In this document: positions 16,236 to 24,637 of the stretch, piece after piece
Layout of the letters: the number at the start of each line of letters is the position of its first letter
How positions within the stretch are numbered: the stretch's first letter is position 1
Assembly (NCBI RefSeq): GCF_002210285.1
Contig: NZ_MWQE01000002.1
Location: 310,001-374,000, forward strand
Length of the DNA stretch: 64,000 nucleotides
Source: Fibrobacter sp. UWR2
GTDB lineage: Bacteria; Fibrobacterota; Fibrobacteria; Fibrobacterales; Fibrobacteraceae
Reading direction: 5' to 3'
Program-made: the position numbers and the translations under genes
The notes under the pieces: model-generated
What the model was told of the DNA's origin: nothing
The model's input: only the letters and a program-made list of their open reading frames with translations
Database searches by the model: none

Positions 16236-18640
16236 TTTGCTTTTTTCTGGGCCTGTTTAATTCGGTAATGGTCGAGGGCTCCCGCAATCAGGGGGTAGAT
16301 GGTAAACTGCGACATGAATATGCAAAGCAGTCCGAGGAGCAGGACCTGGCCGATGCTACGCAGGCCGGGGTGAGACGAAATCATGAGGCCGTAGCAGGCG
16401 ATAAGCGAAGCCATCTGGCTTATGGCGATGCCCGAGAACTTCTTCTGCATCACCGTGAGGGCCGTATCGCCCTGCTTGCTGTAGAACGCACTCCAGAGCT
16501 GTAGCGAACCGTCTACGCTTGCGCCGATGATGATGGGGAAGGCTAGCGAACTGTACACGGAAAGCTCGATGCCGAAAAGCCTCATCAGTATGAGCAGCCA
16601 GCTCATGGCAAAAATCGAGGGCAGGATAGTGAATATGGCGCGGGTCAGCCTGTTGTAGTAGAGCAGGAGCAGGAACCATACCAGGAAACTCCCGACGGTG
16701 ATGGTCTTGTCGAGATTCTGTAAGATCTTGTCGAGAATTGCGGCACGGATTACCGGGAGGCCAGTGGCGAGGTATTCATTGCCTTGTGTGCCCTGCAGCT
16801 TCTGGATGTCCTTGTAGAGCTTTCGGCAGGCGAGCCCGTCGGTGGGGTCGATGGTGTGGAAAATGAATGCGAATACGCCGTTGTTGCCCTTCTTGTCGCG
16901 GAACTTGTTCAGTACGTTCTTGGGCTGGTCGTATGTATCCAGGTTCCTGCGGGCAAGAGATTCCTTGATGAGCGCGAAGGCCTTGAGTTCCCTGGAATCC
17001 ATTTTCGCGGTGAAGTTGCCGGTCAGCATTTCTTGCAGGGAATCGAGTTTTGCCTTGCGCGAATCGCTCATGTTAGGTCCGAACTGGGCCAGGGTGTACA
17101 TGCTTGCGATGGTTGGAATGGCCTTTTTCTTTTTCAGGTTGATGAAGTTCCTGTACAGTTCCTTGCCGACTTCTTCATCTGCAAATTCGATAATGATGGG
17201 GTCGTATTCGGGGAAGCCTGTTTGCGCAATAAGCGAGTCTGCGGTGGAGGCAGGTTTCTGTATTTCGGTCTTCTTGAAGTCATAGAAGAACTTGAGGTTC
17301 TTCCCTCCGTAGATAAGGCAGGCGAGGCTTGCTACGGATACGATGACGATGAGGACGATGTTCAGTGTACGGGGGAGAAGCTGTATGGTGTAGTCGCGGT
17401 TGATGCGGAAATCGTTCACGGCAAATGGACGCTTCTTTTGGAATACGCGCAACAATGCGGTCGTTACGAGGATGGTGACAACCCAGTTCAACAGTGTGCC
17501 GAGGCTCCCGAGTACGGCGAGTTCCTGCAGGCCCGGTAGCGGTACGAGGATCATGCATGCGAAAAGGCCGGCCATGATGCACGTGTACGCGCATGTGGAG
17601 GGCCCGATTCCGAGTACGGCGCTCTCGATGCAGAGCTGTGGGGGTAGGTTACGCGCACGCTCCAGGAAGTACCGCTTGAGTACGTGGCTTACGACCTGGC
17701 AGGCCTGCCCCGGGAGCACAAGCGCGAGCAGGAGCGTAAAGAGATTTATGCGCCCGTAGATGAGGGCCGCAAGCGCAAGCGTGTAGAGAATGGGGAGCGC
17801 CGTTGCAATCGACGAGATGACGATGAGTTGCGGTTGCCTGTAGAAATGGATGATATACAGGAGCAGGATCAGGAGCGCAGTGAGTTTTCCGGCGAGCTTT
17901 GCTTCGGGGAGCATCGTGTTGCCCTGCCGTATGGTGTCGTGCACCTTGCCGGTGTAGAACACGCTGACTTCTTTCCCGTTAATGATTTCGGAGAGATACT
18001 CGCTTGTCCTCGAAAGTAGCGCGCGGCTCGCCTTGAGGTCGGTGTGGGAATTCGTGGGGTAGATGTCCACTACGCGGATTGTCCCTTCTCTATTCGAGAA
18101 CCTTTCGGACATAAGGCCAAAGTACTTGTCCTGCAGGCTTTCGAGATCGGCCTGCGCTTTAGCTGTTGGTGCCTCGGAGGAATCTTTTTCGACAAGGTCT
18201 ACAAGGAAGGGATTGCTTTTGGAAAGGGCCGCCCTCTTGAGGATGGCAACGCGACTGATGATGGTATCGAGGTCGCTTTCCTCAATGTAGAGGAGCGAAT
18301 TGCGCGTGTAAAAGTCGACGTCGGTCTCGAAGTCCACGAAATGGACAAGGGAGTCGTTCTGTAGGCGTTCGGCAAGCGCTTTTGCCGTGTTGTAGTTCAA
18401 CAGGCTGTCTTTGGCTTGAAGGACCACGGTAAGGCTTCCGAGTCCGCCGAAATCCTTCTCGATTTTTTTGTAGTCGCTATTTTCCTGGTTGAAGAAGGAT
18501 AGCGTGTCTTGCAGTTGGATGTCCCAACGCAGGTTGCTTATGGGGTACGCGCTCATCAAGGCAAGGATTGCGCTCAATGCGAGTACCGCAATCGGTAGAC
18601 GCGTGAGCCTCCTGACGATTTTACTGACAAGCGTGAACAT
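16232..18640 (-). CDS. RND/MMPL-family exporter
   Basis: 802 residues with the RND superfamily plan: helix 1 at the N terminus (LPIAVLALSAILALMSAYPI), a large periplasmic loop, a five- to six-helix block around 230-400, a second periplasmic loop, and a final helix block from about 640 (TVGSFLVWFLLLLYYN). Sequence is closest to the predicted RND exporters of the MMPL/HpnN-like group rather than drug-efflux AcrB. Such proteins move lipids or hydrophobic molecules across the inner membrane. It is the first gene of a four-gene coupled operon. The start ATG at 18640 is preceded by TATATT with a 7-nt gap, predicting a leaderless mRNA. Confidence 0.85.
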   Translation of the reverse strand: MFTLVSKIVRRLTRLPIAVLALSAILALMSAYPISNLRWDIQLQDTLSFFNQENSDYKKIEKDFGGLGSLTVVLQAKDSLLNYNTAKALAERLQNDSLVHFVDFETDVDFYTRNSLLYIEESDLDTIISRVAILKRAALSKSNPFLVDLVEKDSSEAPTAKAQADLESLQDKYFGLMSERFSNREGTIRVVDIYPTNSHTDLKASRALLSRTSEYLSEIINGKEVSVFYTGKVHDTIRQGNTMLPEAKLAGKLTALLILLLYIIHFYRQPQLIVISSIATALPILYTLALAALIYGRINLFTLLLALVLPGQACQVVSHVLKRYFLERARNLPPQLCIESAVLGIGPSTCAYTCIMAGLFACMILVPLPGLQELAVLGSLGTLLNWVVTILVTTALLRVFQKKRPFAVNDFRINRDYTIQLLPRTLNIVLIVIVSVASLACLIYGGKNLKFFYDFKKTEIQKPASTADSLIAQTGFPEYDPIIIEFADEEVGKELYRNFINLKKKKAIPTIASMYTLAQFGPNMSDSRKAKLDSLQEMLTGNFTAKMDSRELKAFALIKESLARRNLDTYDQPKNVLNKFRDKKGNNGVFAFIFHTIDPTDGLACRKLYKDIQKLQGTQGNEYLATGLPVIRAAILDKILQNLDKTITVGSFLVWFLLLLYYNRLTRAIFTILPSIFAMSWLLILMRLFGIELSVYSSLAFPIIIGASVDGSLQLWSAFYSKQGDTALTVMQKKFSGIAISQMASLIACYGLMISSHPGLRSIGQVLLLGLLCIFMSQFTIYPLIAGALDHYRIKQAQKKAK

Positions 18641-18647
18641 CAGTTAC

Positions 18648-18653
18648 AATATA
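18648..18653 (-). promoter_or_regulatory. -10 element TATATT of the RND exporter operon
   Basis: TATATT on the minus strand ends 7 nt before the ATG at 18640. Confidence 0.5.
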
Positions 18654-18695
18654 ACTAATCGTCGGCCCCTGTATATCGAGTTTGTTGCGAATGTA

Positions 18696-19046
18696 CTACT
18701 TGTCGCACGTTTTGAAGAAGCAACTGCGGGCGCCCGTATGGCAGGCGACCTGCGGGCCCTTCATGCGCACTTTGAACAGAAGCGCATCGGAGTCGCAGTC
18801 GGCGCTCCATTCTACGACGGTCATCACGTTCCCGCTGGTGTCTCCCTTGTGCCAGTATTCCTTGCGGCTACGGCTCCAGAACACCATTTCGCCACATTCG
18901 TGCGTGCGGCGGAGGGCTTCCTCGTTCATCCATGCCATCATCAGCACGTCGCCCTTGTCGGCGTCCTGCACGATGGCCGGTGCGAGTTTCACTCCATCCA
19001 CTTCGACTTCGAACTTGACTTCCTTAATCAGGTCTTCGAATTTCAT
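18696..19046 (-). CDS. hisI: Phosphoribosyl-AMP cyclohydrolase
   Basis: 116 residues from MKFEDLIKEVKF. HisI opens the adenine ring of PR-AMP in histidine synthesis. Family features: MMAWMNEEALRRT, FWSRSRKEYWHKGDTSGN, the metal-binding DCDSDALL and the Cys pair in CHTGARSCFF. It is the single-domain form without the HisE pyrophosphohydrolase. The frame is open upstream into proA, but the ATG at 19046 lies one base after the proA stop codon (19048) and gives the family's usual length. Pairing of hisI with proA in one transcript is unusual, as the two belong to different amino-acid pathways. Confidence 0.93.
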   Translation of the reverse strand: MKFEDLIKEVKFEVEVDGVKLAPAIVQDADKGDVLMMAWMNEEALRRTHECGEMVFWSRSRKEYWHKGDTSGNVMTVVEWSADCDSDALLFKVRMKGPQVACHTGARSCFFKTCDK

Positions 19047-19047
19047 C

Positions 19048-20319
19048 TTATCCTCGCACCTGGCCGTTGCCGCGCAAGATCCACTTGTAGCTGCAGAGGC
19101 TTTCCACGCCCATCGGGCCGCGGGCGTGCAGTTTGTCGGTAGAGATGCCCACTTCGGCGCCGAGGCCGTATTCGCCACCGTCGGCAAAGCGCGTACTCGC
19201 GTTCACCATCACGCTGCTGCTGTCCACGTTCGCCACGAAGTAGTCCTGCACGCTTGTATCTTCTGCAACAACGGCTTCCGTGTGGCGGCTGCTGTTTGCT
19301 TCGATGTGGTCGCAGGCTTCGGCGACGTTATCGACGAACTTGACGCTTGCCTTGAGGGCGAGGTATTCGTGATGGTAGTTAGAGTCGTCACCGATGTCCT
19401 TGATGCGGCTGTCGTGGCTCTGGGCGTCTTTGTTGCCGTAGAGTTCCACGCCGCGTTCCACGAGGGCGTCAAGCATCTTCTTCACGTCGTTTGCGGCGAG
19501 ATGGCGGTCGAAAATCACGCATTCCATGGCGTTGCACACGCCGGTGCGCTGCGTCTTCGCGTTAATCAGGATGTTGGTCGCCTTCTCGATGTCGGCGGAC
19601 TTGTCGATATACACGTGGCAGATGCCGTTGAAGTGCTTGATGACGGGAATCTTGCTCTGTTCAACGACCGCGCGGATCAGGCGTTCACCTCCGCGGGGGA
19701 TGACGAGGTCAAGGCAATCGTTGCGTTGCAAGAGCATGCCCACCAGGTCGTGGCTCGTTTCGGTCACGAGCTGCACGGCATCCTTGTTGACTCCGTTCTG
19801 CTCAAGTGCCGCATGGAAGATTCCGGCGAGGCACTTCGCGGAGTTGAGCGATTCCTTGCCGCCACGGAGAATCACGGCATTGCCCGCCTTGAAGCAAAGG
19901 CAAGCACCGTCGATGGTTACGTTCGGGCGGCTTTCAAAAATAAAGAACACGGCGCCGATAGGCACGGCCACGCGGCTAATCTTGATGCCGTTCTTCAGTT
20001 CGCGGCTTTCGAGCACGCGGTTCAGCGGGTCGGCAAAGGCGGCGATTTCTTCGGCTCCTTTGGCCATGGCTTCGATGCGGGCGTCGTTCAGGGTCAAGCG
20101 ATCCATCTTCGAGTCGTCGAGTTTTCCGGCGGCAGCCTCAAGGTCGAGCTTGTTGGCGGCGAGAATGGCCGGCTTTTGCTCGCGGAGCAGTTTTGCCACG
20201 AGGTTCAGCACCGCACTACGTTTTTCTGCGCTCAGGGTGCGGATTGTCTTGCTTGCGTTTTTGGCGTTTTTTGCCAAGATTTCGGAATACTCTTCCAAGT
20301 TGGAATAATTTTGAGTCAT
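19048..20319 (-). CDS. proA: Gamma-glutamyl phosphate reductase
   Basis: 423 residues. ProA reduces gamma-glutamyl phosphate to glutamate semialdehyde in proline synthesis. The catalytic Cys is in QRTGVCNAMECVIFDR, and other conserved blocks are GAVFFIFESRPNVTIDGA, CFKAGNAVILRGGKE and NASTRFADGGEYGLGAEVGIS near the C terminus. Length is that of the family. A TATATT box lies 6 nt before the ATG at 20319 with TTGTGT 17 nt further up, a complete promoter for a leaderless transcript. hisI follows after one base. No proB is seen in the window. Confidence 0.95.
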   Translation of the reverse strand: MTQNYSNLEEYSEILAKNAKNASKTIRTLSAEKRSAVLNLVAKLLREQKPAILAANKLDLEAAAGKLDDSKMDRLTLNDARIEAMAKGAEEIAAFADPLNRVLESRELKNGIKISRVAVPIGAVFFIFESRPNVTIDGACLCFKAGNAVILRGGKESLNSAKCLAGIFHAALEQNGVNKDAVQLVTETSHDLVGMLLQRNDCLDLVIPRGGERLIRAVVEQSKIPVIKHFNGICHVYIDKSADIEKATNILINAKTQRTGVCNAMECVIFDRHLAANDVKKMLDALVERGVELYGNKDAQSHDSRIKDIGDDSNYHHEYLALKASVKFVDNVAEACDHIEANSSRHTEAVVAEDTSVQDYFVANVDSSSVMVNASTRFADGGEYGLGAEVGISTDKLHARGPMGVESLCSYKWILRGNGQVRG

Positions 20320-20325
20320 GTTTTT

Positions 20326-20331
20326 AATATA
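20326..20331 (-). promoter_or_regulatory. Promoter of proA-hisI (TTGTGT-17-TATATT)
   Basis: TATATT on the minus strand ends 6 nt before the proA ATG; TTGTGT stands 17 nt upstream at the -35 position. Confidence 0.6.
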
Positions 20332-20748
20332 GAAAATTGATTTTAGTCACACAATAGTGTATTTTAATGGTACAGGTTTGTTTTTACCCGCGACATTAAC
20401 TTATAGTCGCGAGGTATCGGACTTGGGTGCTTGGCTCGGCGTGTTCTCTCCACGCCGAGTCTTTTTGATACCGCTCGCGCTGTGTTTTGGGCTTTTTTCA
20501 TGAAAAAGACAGACTAAATGCAGGCCCCTGTGGGTTTAGTCTGTAATTTATTAGTTTGTTTGTATTAAAAATGAGCGAAAAAGTCGTTTTGGAGGGCGTC
20601 AAAGGGGCGAAATCGTCAAAAAGTCGTTTTTTGCGGGCGATTTCTGATTAATTTGTTTGTAATTTTACGGACTAAATGTGCCACCCTTCGCATTTAGTCT
20701 GTCAAAACGGCGGAAAACGCCTGTTTTTTTTTGCGCGACTCTCGAAAC
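20332..20748. other. Gene-free stretch with several hairpins between GH2 and proA
   Basis: No convincing ORF. It holds a CGCGAC/GTCGCG hairpin (about 20392-20414), a strong 9-bp CTCGGCGTG/CACGCCGAG stem at 20435-20459 followed by TCTTTTT on the plus strand and enclosed by GGTATC/GATACC, and two further hairpins that share the arm GACTAAATG (separate entry). The plus-strand stem and T-run look like the end of a small plus-strand transcript, but no matching promoter or known RNA family was recognised. Confidence 0.5.
20509..20700. repeat. Pair of related hairpins with a shared GACTAAATG arm
   Basis: Hairpin A: 20509-20518 pairs with 20535-20544 (ACAGACTAAA / TTTAGTCTGT). Hairpin B: 20670-20678 pairs with 20691-20699 (GACTAAATG / CATTTAGTC). 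Between them AAGTCGTTTT occurs twice (20581, 20621) and GTTTGT-rich segments recur, so the two halves look like diverged copies of one noncoding unit. Confidence 0.6.
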
Positions 20749-20749
20749 G

Positions 20750-20780
20750 AAAAAAAAGCCCCGCCGCGAGGCGAGGCTTT
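20750..20780 (-). terminator. Terminator of the GH2 gene
   Basis: Minus strand AAGCCTCGCC / GGCGGGGCTT stem with a 4-nt loop and one T-G pair, followed by eight T residues, about 20 nt after the GH2 stop codon. Confidence 0.9.
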
Positions 20781-20800
20781 AGAAATTCATTGCGAAATTC

Positions 20801-23635
20801 TTAGAGCAGGTTCACGATGGCGGTGAACAGCGCGTCGGCGAGGGCGTTCGTTTCGAGGCCTTCGAACACGCTGAACTGGTTGAACATGATCTTGCCCTTG
20901 CCGAACGGGATCATCTGCATGTCCACGCCGGTCTTCACATCGCCGTCCTTGATGCTCACGGAGCGGGCGAACACGGTTGCGCCCGGCAGTTCATTCAGGG
21001 AGAGCCCTGGCATCACTGCGGCCGCATTGTGGTCGAGCACGCTTGCGCCGCCGAACACCGGCAGGAGCGCCGAATCCTTCGGGAGGTAGTGCAGGCTGAT
21101 GCCGTTTGCACCGGTGCTCCAGTTTGCTTCGACCGTGCAGTCGAAGTTGTGGCTCTGGTTCATGAAGTCGATGTCTTCGGGCGTCATGTCCGAAAGCAGG
21201 AGTGTCTTGCCGCCATTCTTCGTGACGTCGACAATCTTGTTGAGGATTTCGTCGGGCCAGGAACTCAGGTTGGCCGTAAAGATAATCTTCTCCGGTCCGG
21301 TGAGAGCTGCAAGTGCGTCGCTGGATTCTTCGCTGTTGTCGAGGAAGCAGACCTTTTCCATAGCGCTCTTCACGTCGGCGCTTTCCATCACGATCAGGTC
21401 TTCGGTAGAGGAATGGACTTCCTTGCCGTTGTCCTTGAGGGTGATACGGATCTGGAACTTGCCCGTGTTGCGCGGGGCCATGAGCGTGCAGATGCCGAGC
21501 TGCGTAAGGCTTGTCTTGCCGGTGGTCTCCTCGGGGACCATTTCCTGCTTGTTGAGTTCTTTTCCGCTTGCATCAATGAGGCTAACGTCGACAGAAACGT
21601 TTTCGAGACGGCCGTTGTTGAGGAGCGTGAGCTGGAAACTGACTTCGCTCTGCGGGGCGACCACGTGTTCAAGTTCGCTGATAAGCACGCGGCTCGGGGT
21701 CGTGATTTCCTTGCAGAATTCCTCGAGGCCCTTGCTCTTGCGGTTCTCGTCGCAGATGCCGCAGAAGTCGGTGCCGAAGTCCGCCCACTGTTCCAGGAAG
21801 AACCCGGAAATCTGCGGGTTACTCTGGAAGGCGGTAATCTGGTCGAGCTTGCTCTTTGTTGCAATGTTGCGGGAGCATTCGATGAACGAGGCGACGGAGT
21901 CCCACACGGAAAGGCCGGATTCCTTGACGAAGGTTTCGATGGCCTTGTACGTGTTCTTGACGGCCTTCTGGTTCTTGACGCCGCGCGGTCCCTTGATGTT
22001 GGTCGCGGAGTTCGGGAGCAGGGTGTGGTTCTTGATGGTCACCAGCATCTTGTTGCTGACGTCGGTCGCGGAGCTGTCTTCGCCGTCCTGGAAGTGGCTG
22101 TCGCCGAAACCGGAATCGGGCACCATCAGTTCTTCCTCGTCCTTGTTGAAGCAGTGGGCGAGGTAGTGCGTGTAGGCGGCGTTCGGGGTCATCCTCGGGC
22201 GAACCGAGAGCGAGGCGAACTGCGAAATGCGGTCGACGGAGACGGGGAGGAGCTTGCCCGTATCCTTGCGGAAGTTGCCTTCGTTGTCGATATAGATACT
22301 ATCGAGGTTGCTGATAGTCGGGCGCGTCATGTCGACAGGGCTGATGGCGTTCAGGAGCTTGTTGCCGTTCTGGAGCATAAACGTGCCGTTCTCGGAACCG
22401 AGCACCCAGGCCGCGATACATGGATGGTTGTGCTGTTCCTTGACGATATCGTTGATGAGGTTCTTCGCGTAGTCTAGACCGGTTGTCGTGGAACGCATCG
22501 TGTGGATGGGGAATTCCTGGAAAACAAGCAGGCCAATTTCGTCACAGATGTCGAGAGCCTCGTTACTCAGGGGTGCGCCACAGCTGCGGATGGCGTTGAA
22601 GCCTGCAGCCTTCACGGCGAGGAGGTCCTTCTTGAGGTTCGGGTTGTTCGTTGTCCAGAGGCCGCCCTCGCTCCACTGCTGGTTATAGCTTACGCCCTGG
22701 AGTTTGAGGATGGAGTCGTTCAGGTAGAAGTCGCCCTTGATGCAGTCGAACTTGCGGAAGCCGAATGTGCGCACTACGGGGAATGCGTATTCGGGGGCTT
22801 TGCCCTTGCCGGACTTGATTTCCATCTGGACTTCGACGGCAAACATATTGGGCTTTTCGGGGCTCCACACGCACTTGCTACGGTTGAAGTCCTTGATGCC
22901 GAGCACCAGGCGGTAGGTCGTGTTTTCCTTGTCGAGTTTCGGATTGTCCTTGAACCATTCGTACACGTCGCCGTTCGGGTTACGCATGAGGATGCGCAGG
23001 CGGGTGCTGAAACCGCGGGGGTTGTTGAACGCGATTTCGAGCGTCACGCGTTCCTGGTCCATGTCGGGTTCCACGTGCAGGTCCGAAATGAAGGCGGCAT
23101 TGCCGAGAATCAGGTCGACATGGCCGAAAATGCCTCCGAACGGGTACTGCGTCCAAGGCAGGCCGACCGGCACTTCGCTCGGGTGGGCGTAGCGGTCGTT
23201 GGCGCCTTCCTTGGTTTCGCGCCCGAAGTCGATACGGCTGTTGGCGGCACCCATGTTGGCCACGCGGATGCAGAGCACGTTCTCTTCGCCGAGCTTGATG
23301 GCCTTCTGGGTCTCGAGGATAAACGGGGTGTAGGAGCCAAAATGGTCGCCGAGCAGCTTGCCGTTAAGCCAGATGGTGGCGTGCGTGGCGATACGTTCAA
23401 AACGGAGGAAAATGCGCTTTGTGACCTGTTTTTCGTCTTCGATGGTAAAACGCTTAAAATAGAACGCGCAGTCTTGCGACATCAGGAGCTTTTCAAACGA
23501 CCTTTCCCAGATATGCGGAACGGATACTGTTTCCGTGTCTTCGGGGTAGGTGGCGTACCAGCGGTTGGAAATGCCGGAATCTTCAGTGTCCCACTTCATC
23601 TGCCAGTCGCCGTCAAGGCTCATAATCTTATTCAT
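20801..23635 (-). CDS. Glycoside hydrolase family 2 enzyme, cytoplasmic
   Basis: 944 residues. The start MNKIMSLDGDWQMKWD and the jelly-roll blocks (RFERIATHATIWLNGKLLGDH, GLPWTQYPFGGIFGHVDL) are the sugar-binding domain of GH2 beta-galactosidase/glucuronidase/mannosidase-type enzymes. An Ig-like domain and a TIM barrel follow (GVSYNQQWSEGG, HNHPCIAAWVLGSENG). In most GH2 proteins the acid/base Glu follows Asn (NE); here it is SE. The nucleophile block is not evident, although GFFLEQWADFG matches the barrel end. The last ~190 residues form an extra alpha/beta domain. No signal peptide, so it probably acts on imported oligosaccharides. An AAGGA lies upstream of the ATG. Confidence 0.8.
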   Translation of the reverse strand: MNKIMSLDGDWQMKWDTEDSGISNRWYATYPEDTETVSVPHIWERSFEKLLMSQDCAFYFKRFTIEDEKQVTKRIFLRFERIATHATIWLNGKLLGDHFGSYTPFILETQKAIKLGEENVLCIRVANMGAANSRIDFGRETKEGANDRYAHPSEVPVGLPWTQYPFGGIFGHVDLILGNAAFISDLHVEPDMDQERVTLEIAFNNPRGFSTRLRILMRNPNGDVYEWFKDNPKLDKENTTYRLVLGIKDFNRSKCVWSPEKPNMFAVEVQMEIKSGKGKAPEYAFPVVRTFGFRKFDCIKGDFYLNDSILKLQGVSYNQQWSEGGLWTTNNPNLKKDLLAVKAAGFNAIRSCGAPLSNEALDICDEIGLLVFQEFPIHTMRSTTTGLDYAKNLINDIVKEQHNHPCIAAWVLGSENGTFMLQNGNKLLNAISPVDMTRPTISNLDSIYIDNEGNFRKDTGKLLPVSVDRISQFASLSVRPRMTPNAAYTHYLAHCFNKDEEELMVPDSGFGDSHFQDGEDSSATDVSNKMLVTIKNHTLLPNSATNIKGPRGVKNQKAVKNTYKAIETFVKESGLSVWDSVASFIECSRNIATKSKLDQITAFQSNPQISGFFLEQWADFGTDFCGICDENRKSKGLEEFCKEITTPSRVLISELEHVVAPQSEVSFQLTLLNNGRLENVSVDVSLIDASGKELNKQEMVPEETTGKTSLTQLGICTLMAPRNTGKFQIRITLKDNGKEVHSSTEDLIVMESADVKSAMEKVCFLDNSEESSDALAALTGPEKIIFTANLSSWPDEILNKIVDVTKNGGKTLLLSDMTPEDIDFMNQSHNFDCTVEANWSTGANGISLHYLPKDSALLPVFGGASVLDHNAAAVMPGLSLNELPGATVFARSVSIKDGDVKTGVDMQMIPFGKGKIMFNQFSVFEGLETNALADALFTAIVNLL

Positions 23636-23767
23636 TCGGATGTCCTTTATAAAAATTTGGCGTAAAAGATAGAATTTTAGAGGCTAGGCGGTGGGTTGGA
23701 GGGGAAAGAAATATGCGAAAAATGATGTTTTTTATGGGATTTGTCTTTACAAGACTCTAAACTTTTC

Positions 23768-23775
23768 TATATTTG
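23768..23775 (+). promoter_or_regulatory. -10 element TATATTTG of rplU-rpmA
   Basis: TATATTTG fits TAnnTTTG and lies 35 nt before the rplU ATG, leaving a short normal leader; TTTACA is upstream near the -35 region. Confidence 0.55.
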
Positions 23776-23810
23776 GGGTCCCAATAGCAACCAAAAAAAG
23801 GATTACAAAA

Positions 23811-24296
23811 ATGTATTCTATTGTTGAAACAGGTGGTTTCCAGTATAAAGTCGAGCTGGGCAAGGCCTACAAGGTCCCCACGATTGACGCCGCTGTTGGT
23901 TCCGAACTGGAGCTCAAGTCCGTTCTTCTTTTCTCCGGAAAAGAAGTGCAAGTCGGCACCCCTGTCCTGAATGACGCCTCCGTGAAGGTCGAAGTTCTTG
24001 CCCACGGCAAGTACGACACCGTCATCGTGTTCAAGAAGAAGCGTCGTACCCGTTACGAACGTCGTAACGGTCATCGTCAGGGCTATACCGAGGTGCTGGT
24101 TACGGAACTTCGCTCCGGCGCAGAATCCGCAAAGGTCGATTCCAAGGTTATCGAACGCAACCGCGCTCGCGTGGCTGCCCTTGCCAAGCAGAAGGAGCAG
24201 AACAAGCCCCTTACCCGCAAGGAAAAGATTGCCCAGGGCATCGCCAAGCCGGCCAAGGTCAAGAAGAACTCTCTCCGCAAGGCTAAGGAGGCTTAA
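23811..24296 (+). CDS. rplU: 50S ribosomal protein L21 (bL21), C-terminally extended
   Basis: 161 residues from MYSIVETGGFQYKV. The first ~103 residues are canonical bL21 (GKAYKVP, KKRRTRYERRNGHRQGYTEV). A basic, Lys/Ala-rich tail of about 55 residues follows (KPLTRKEKIAQGIAKPAKVKK), absent from E. coli L21. The frame extends upstream, but the extra residues are not conserved and include the promoter, so the ATG at 23811 is the start. bL21 binds 23S rRNA in the large subunit. rpmA follows after 3 nt, the usual rplU-rpmA pair. Confidence 0.95.
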   Translation: MYSIVETGGFQYKVELGKAYKVPTIDAAVGSELELKSVLLFSGKEVQVGTPVLNDASVKVEVLAHGKYDTVIVFKKKRRTRYERRNGHRQGYTEVLVTELRSGAESAKVDSKVIERNRARVAALAKQKEQNKPLTRKEKIAQGIAKPAKVKKNSLRKAKEA

Positions 24297-24299
24297 TCC

Positions 24300-24563
24300 A
24301 TGGCACATAAGAAAGGTCAAGGTTCCGTACGTAACGGCCGCGATAGCAACGCCAAGTATCTTGGTGTTAAGAAGTACGCAGGCGAAGTCGTCAAGGCTGG
24401 CAACATCATCGTTCGTCAGCGTGGTTCCCACTTCCACAAGGGCACCAACGTCGGCATGGGCAAGGATTTCACCTTGTTCTCCCTCGTTGATGGCGTCGTG
24501 AAGTTCGAACACGTCGATGCGAAGCGCCAGAAGGTCTCCGTTTACCCGGAAGAAGCCAACTAA
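24300..24563 (+). CDS. rpmA: 50S ribosomal protein L27 (bL27)
   Basis: 87 residues, [20 protein letters not shown]. It has the standard bL27 body ([42 protein letters not shown]). The N terminus begins at the mature MAHKKG sequence, without the extra prosegment found in Firmicutes. A GGAGG ribosome site is formed by the last codons of rplU. The N-terminal arm of L27 reaches the peptidyl-transferase centre. obgE, often the next gene, is not present. Confidence 0.97.
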   Translation: MAHKKGQGSVRNGRDSNAKYLGVKKYAGEVVKAGNIIVRQRGSHFHKGTNVGMGKDFTLFSLVDGVVKFEHVDAKRQKVSVYPEEAN

Positions 24564-24582
24564 ACCGCTTTGAACGAATTTG

Positions 24583-24611
24583 AAAACCGGACGCGAAAGC
24601 GCCCGGTTTTC
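24583..24611 (+). terminator. Terminator of rplU-rpmA (probably bidirectional)
   Basis: AAAACCGG-A-CGC / GCG-C-CCGGTTTT stem around a GAAA tetraloop. A-rich and T-rich flanks would let it also serve lgt from the other strand. Confidence 0.85.
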
Positions 24612-24637
24612 TTGTATATATATAGTTTGCGATGACT

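Noticed and set aside
18682..20340. 552-codon plus-strand frame opposite proA and hisI
   Set aside because: Antisense shadow of two well-conserved enzymes; composition (Ala/Val/His) is typical of GC-biased antisense frames.
20332..20508. 4.5S RNA, tmRNA, 6S RNA or RNase P RNA in the gap before proA
   Set aside because: Conserved core sequences of these RNAs were looked for and not found; only generic hairpins are visible.
23691..23810. N-terminal extension of L21 upstream of 23811
   Set aside because: The extra residues are not conserved and the segment contains the promoter; the ATG at 23811 gives the canonical bL21 start.
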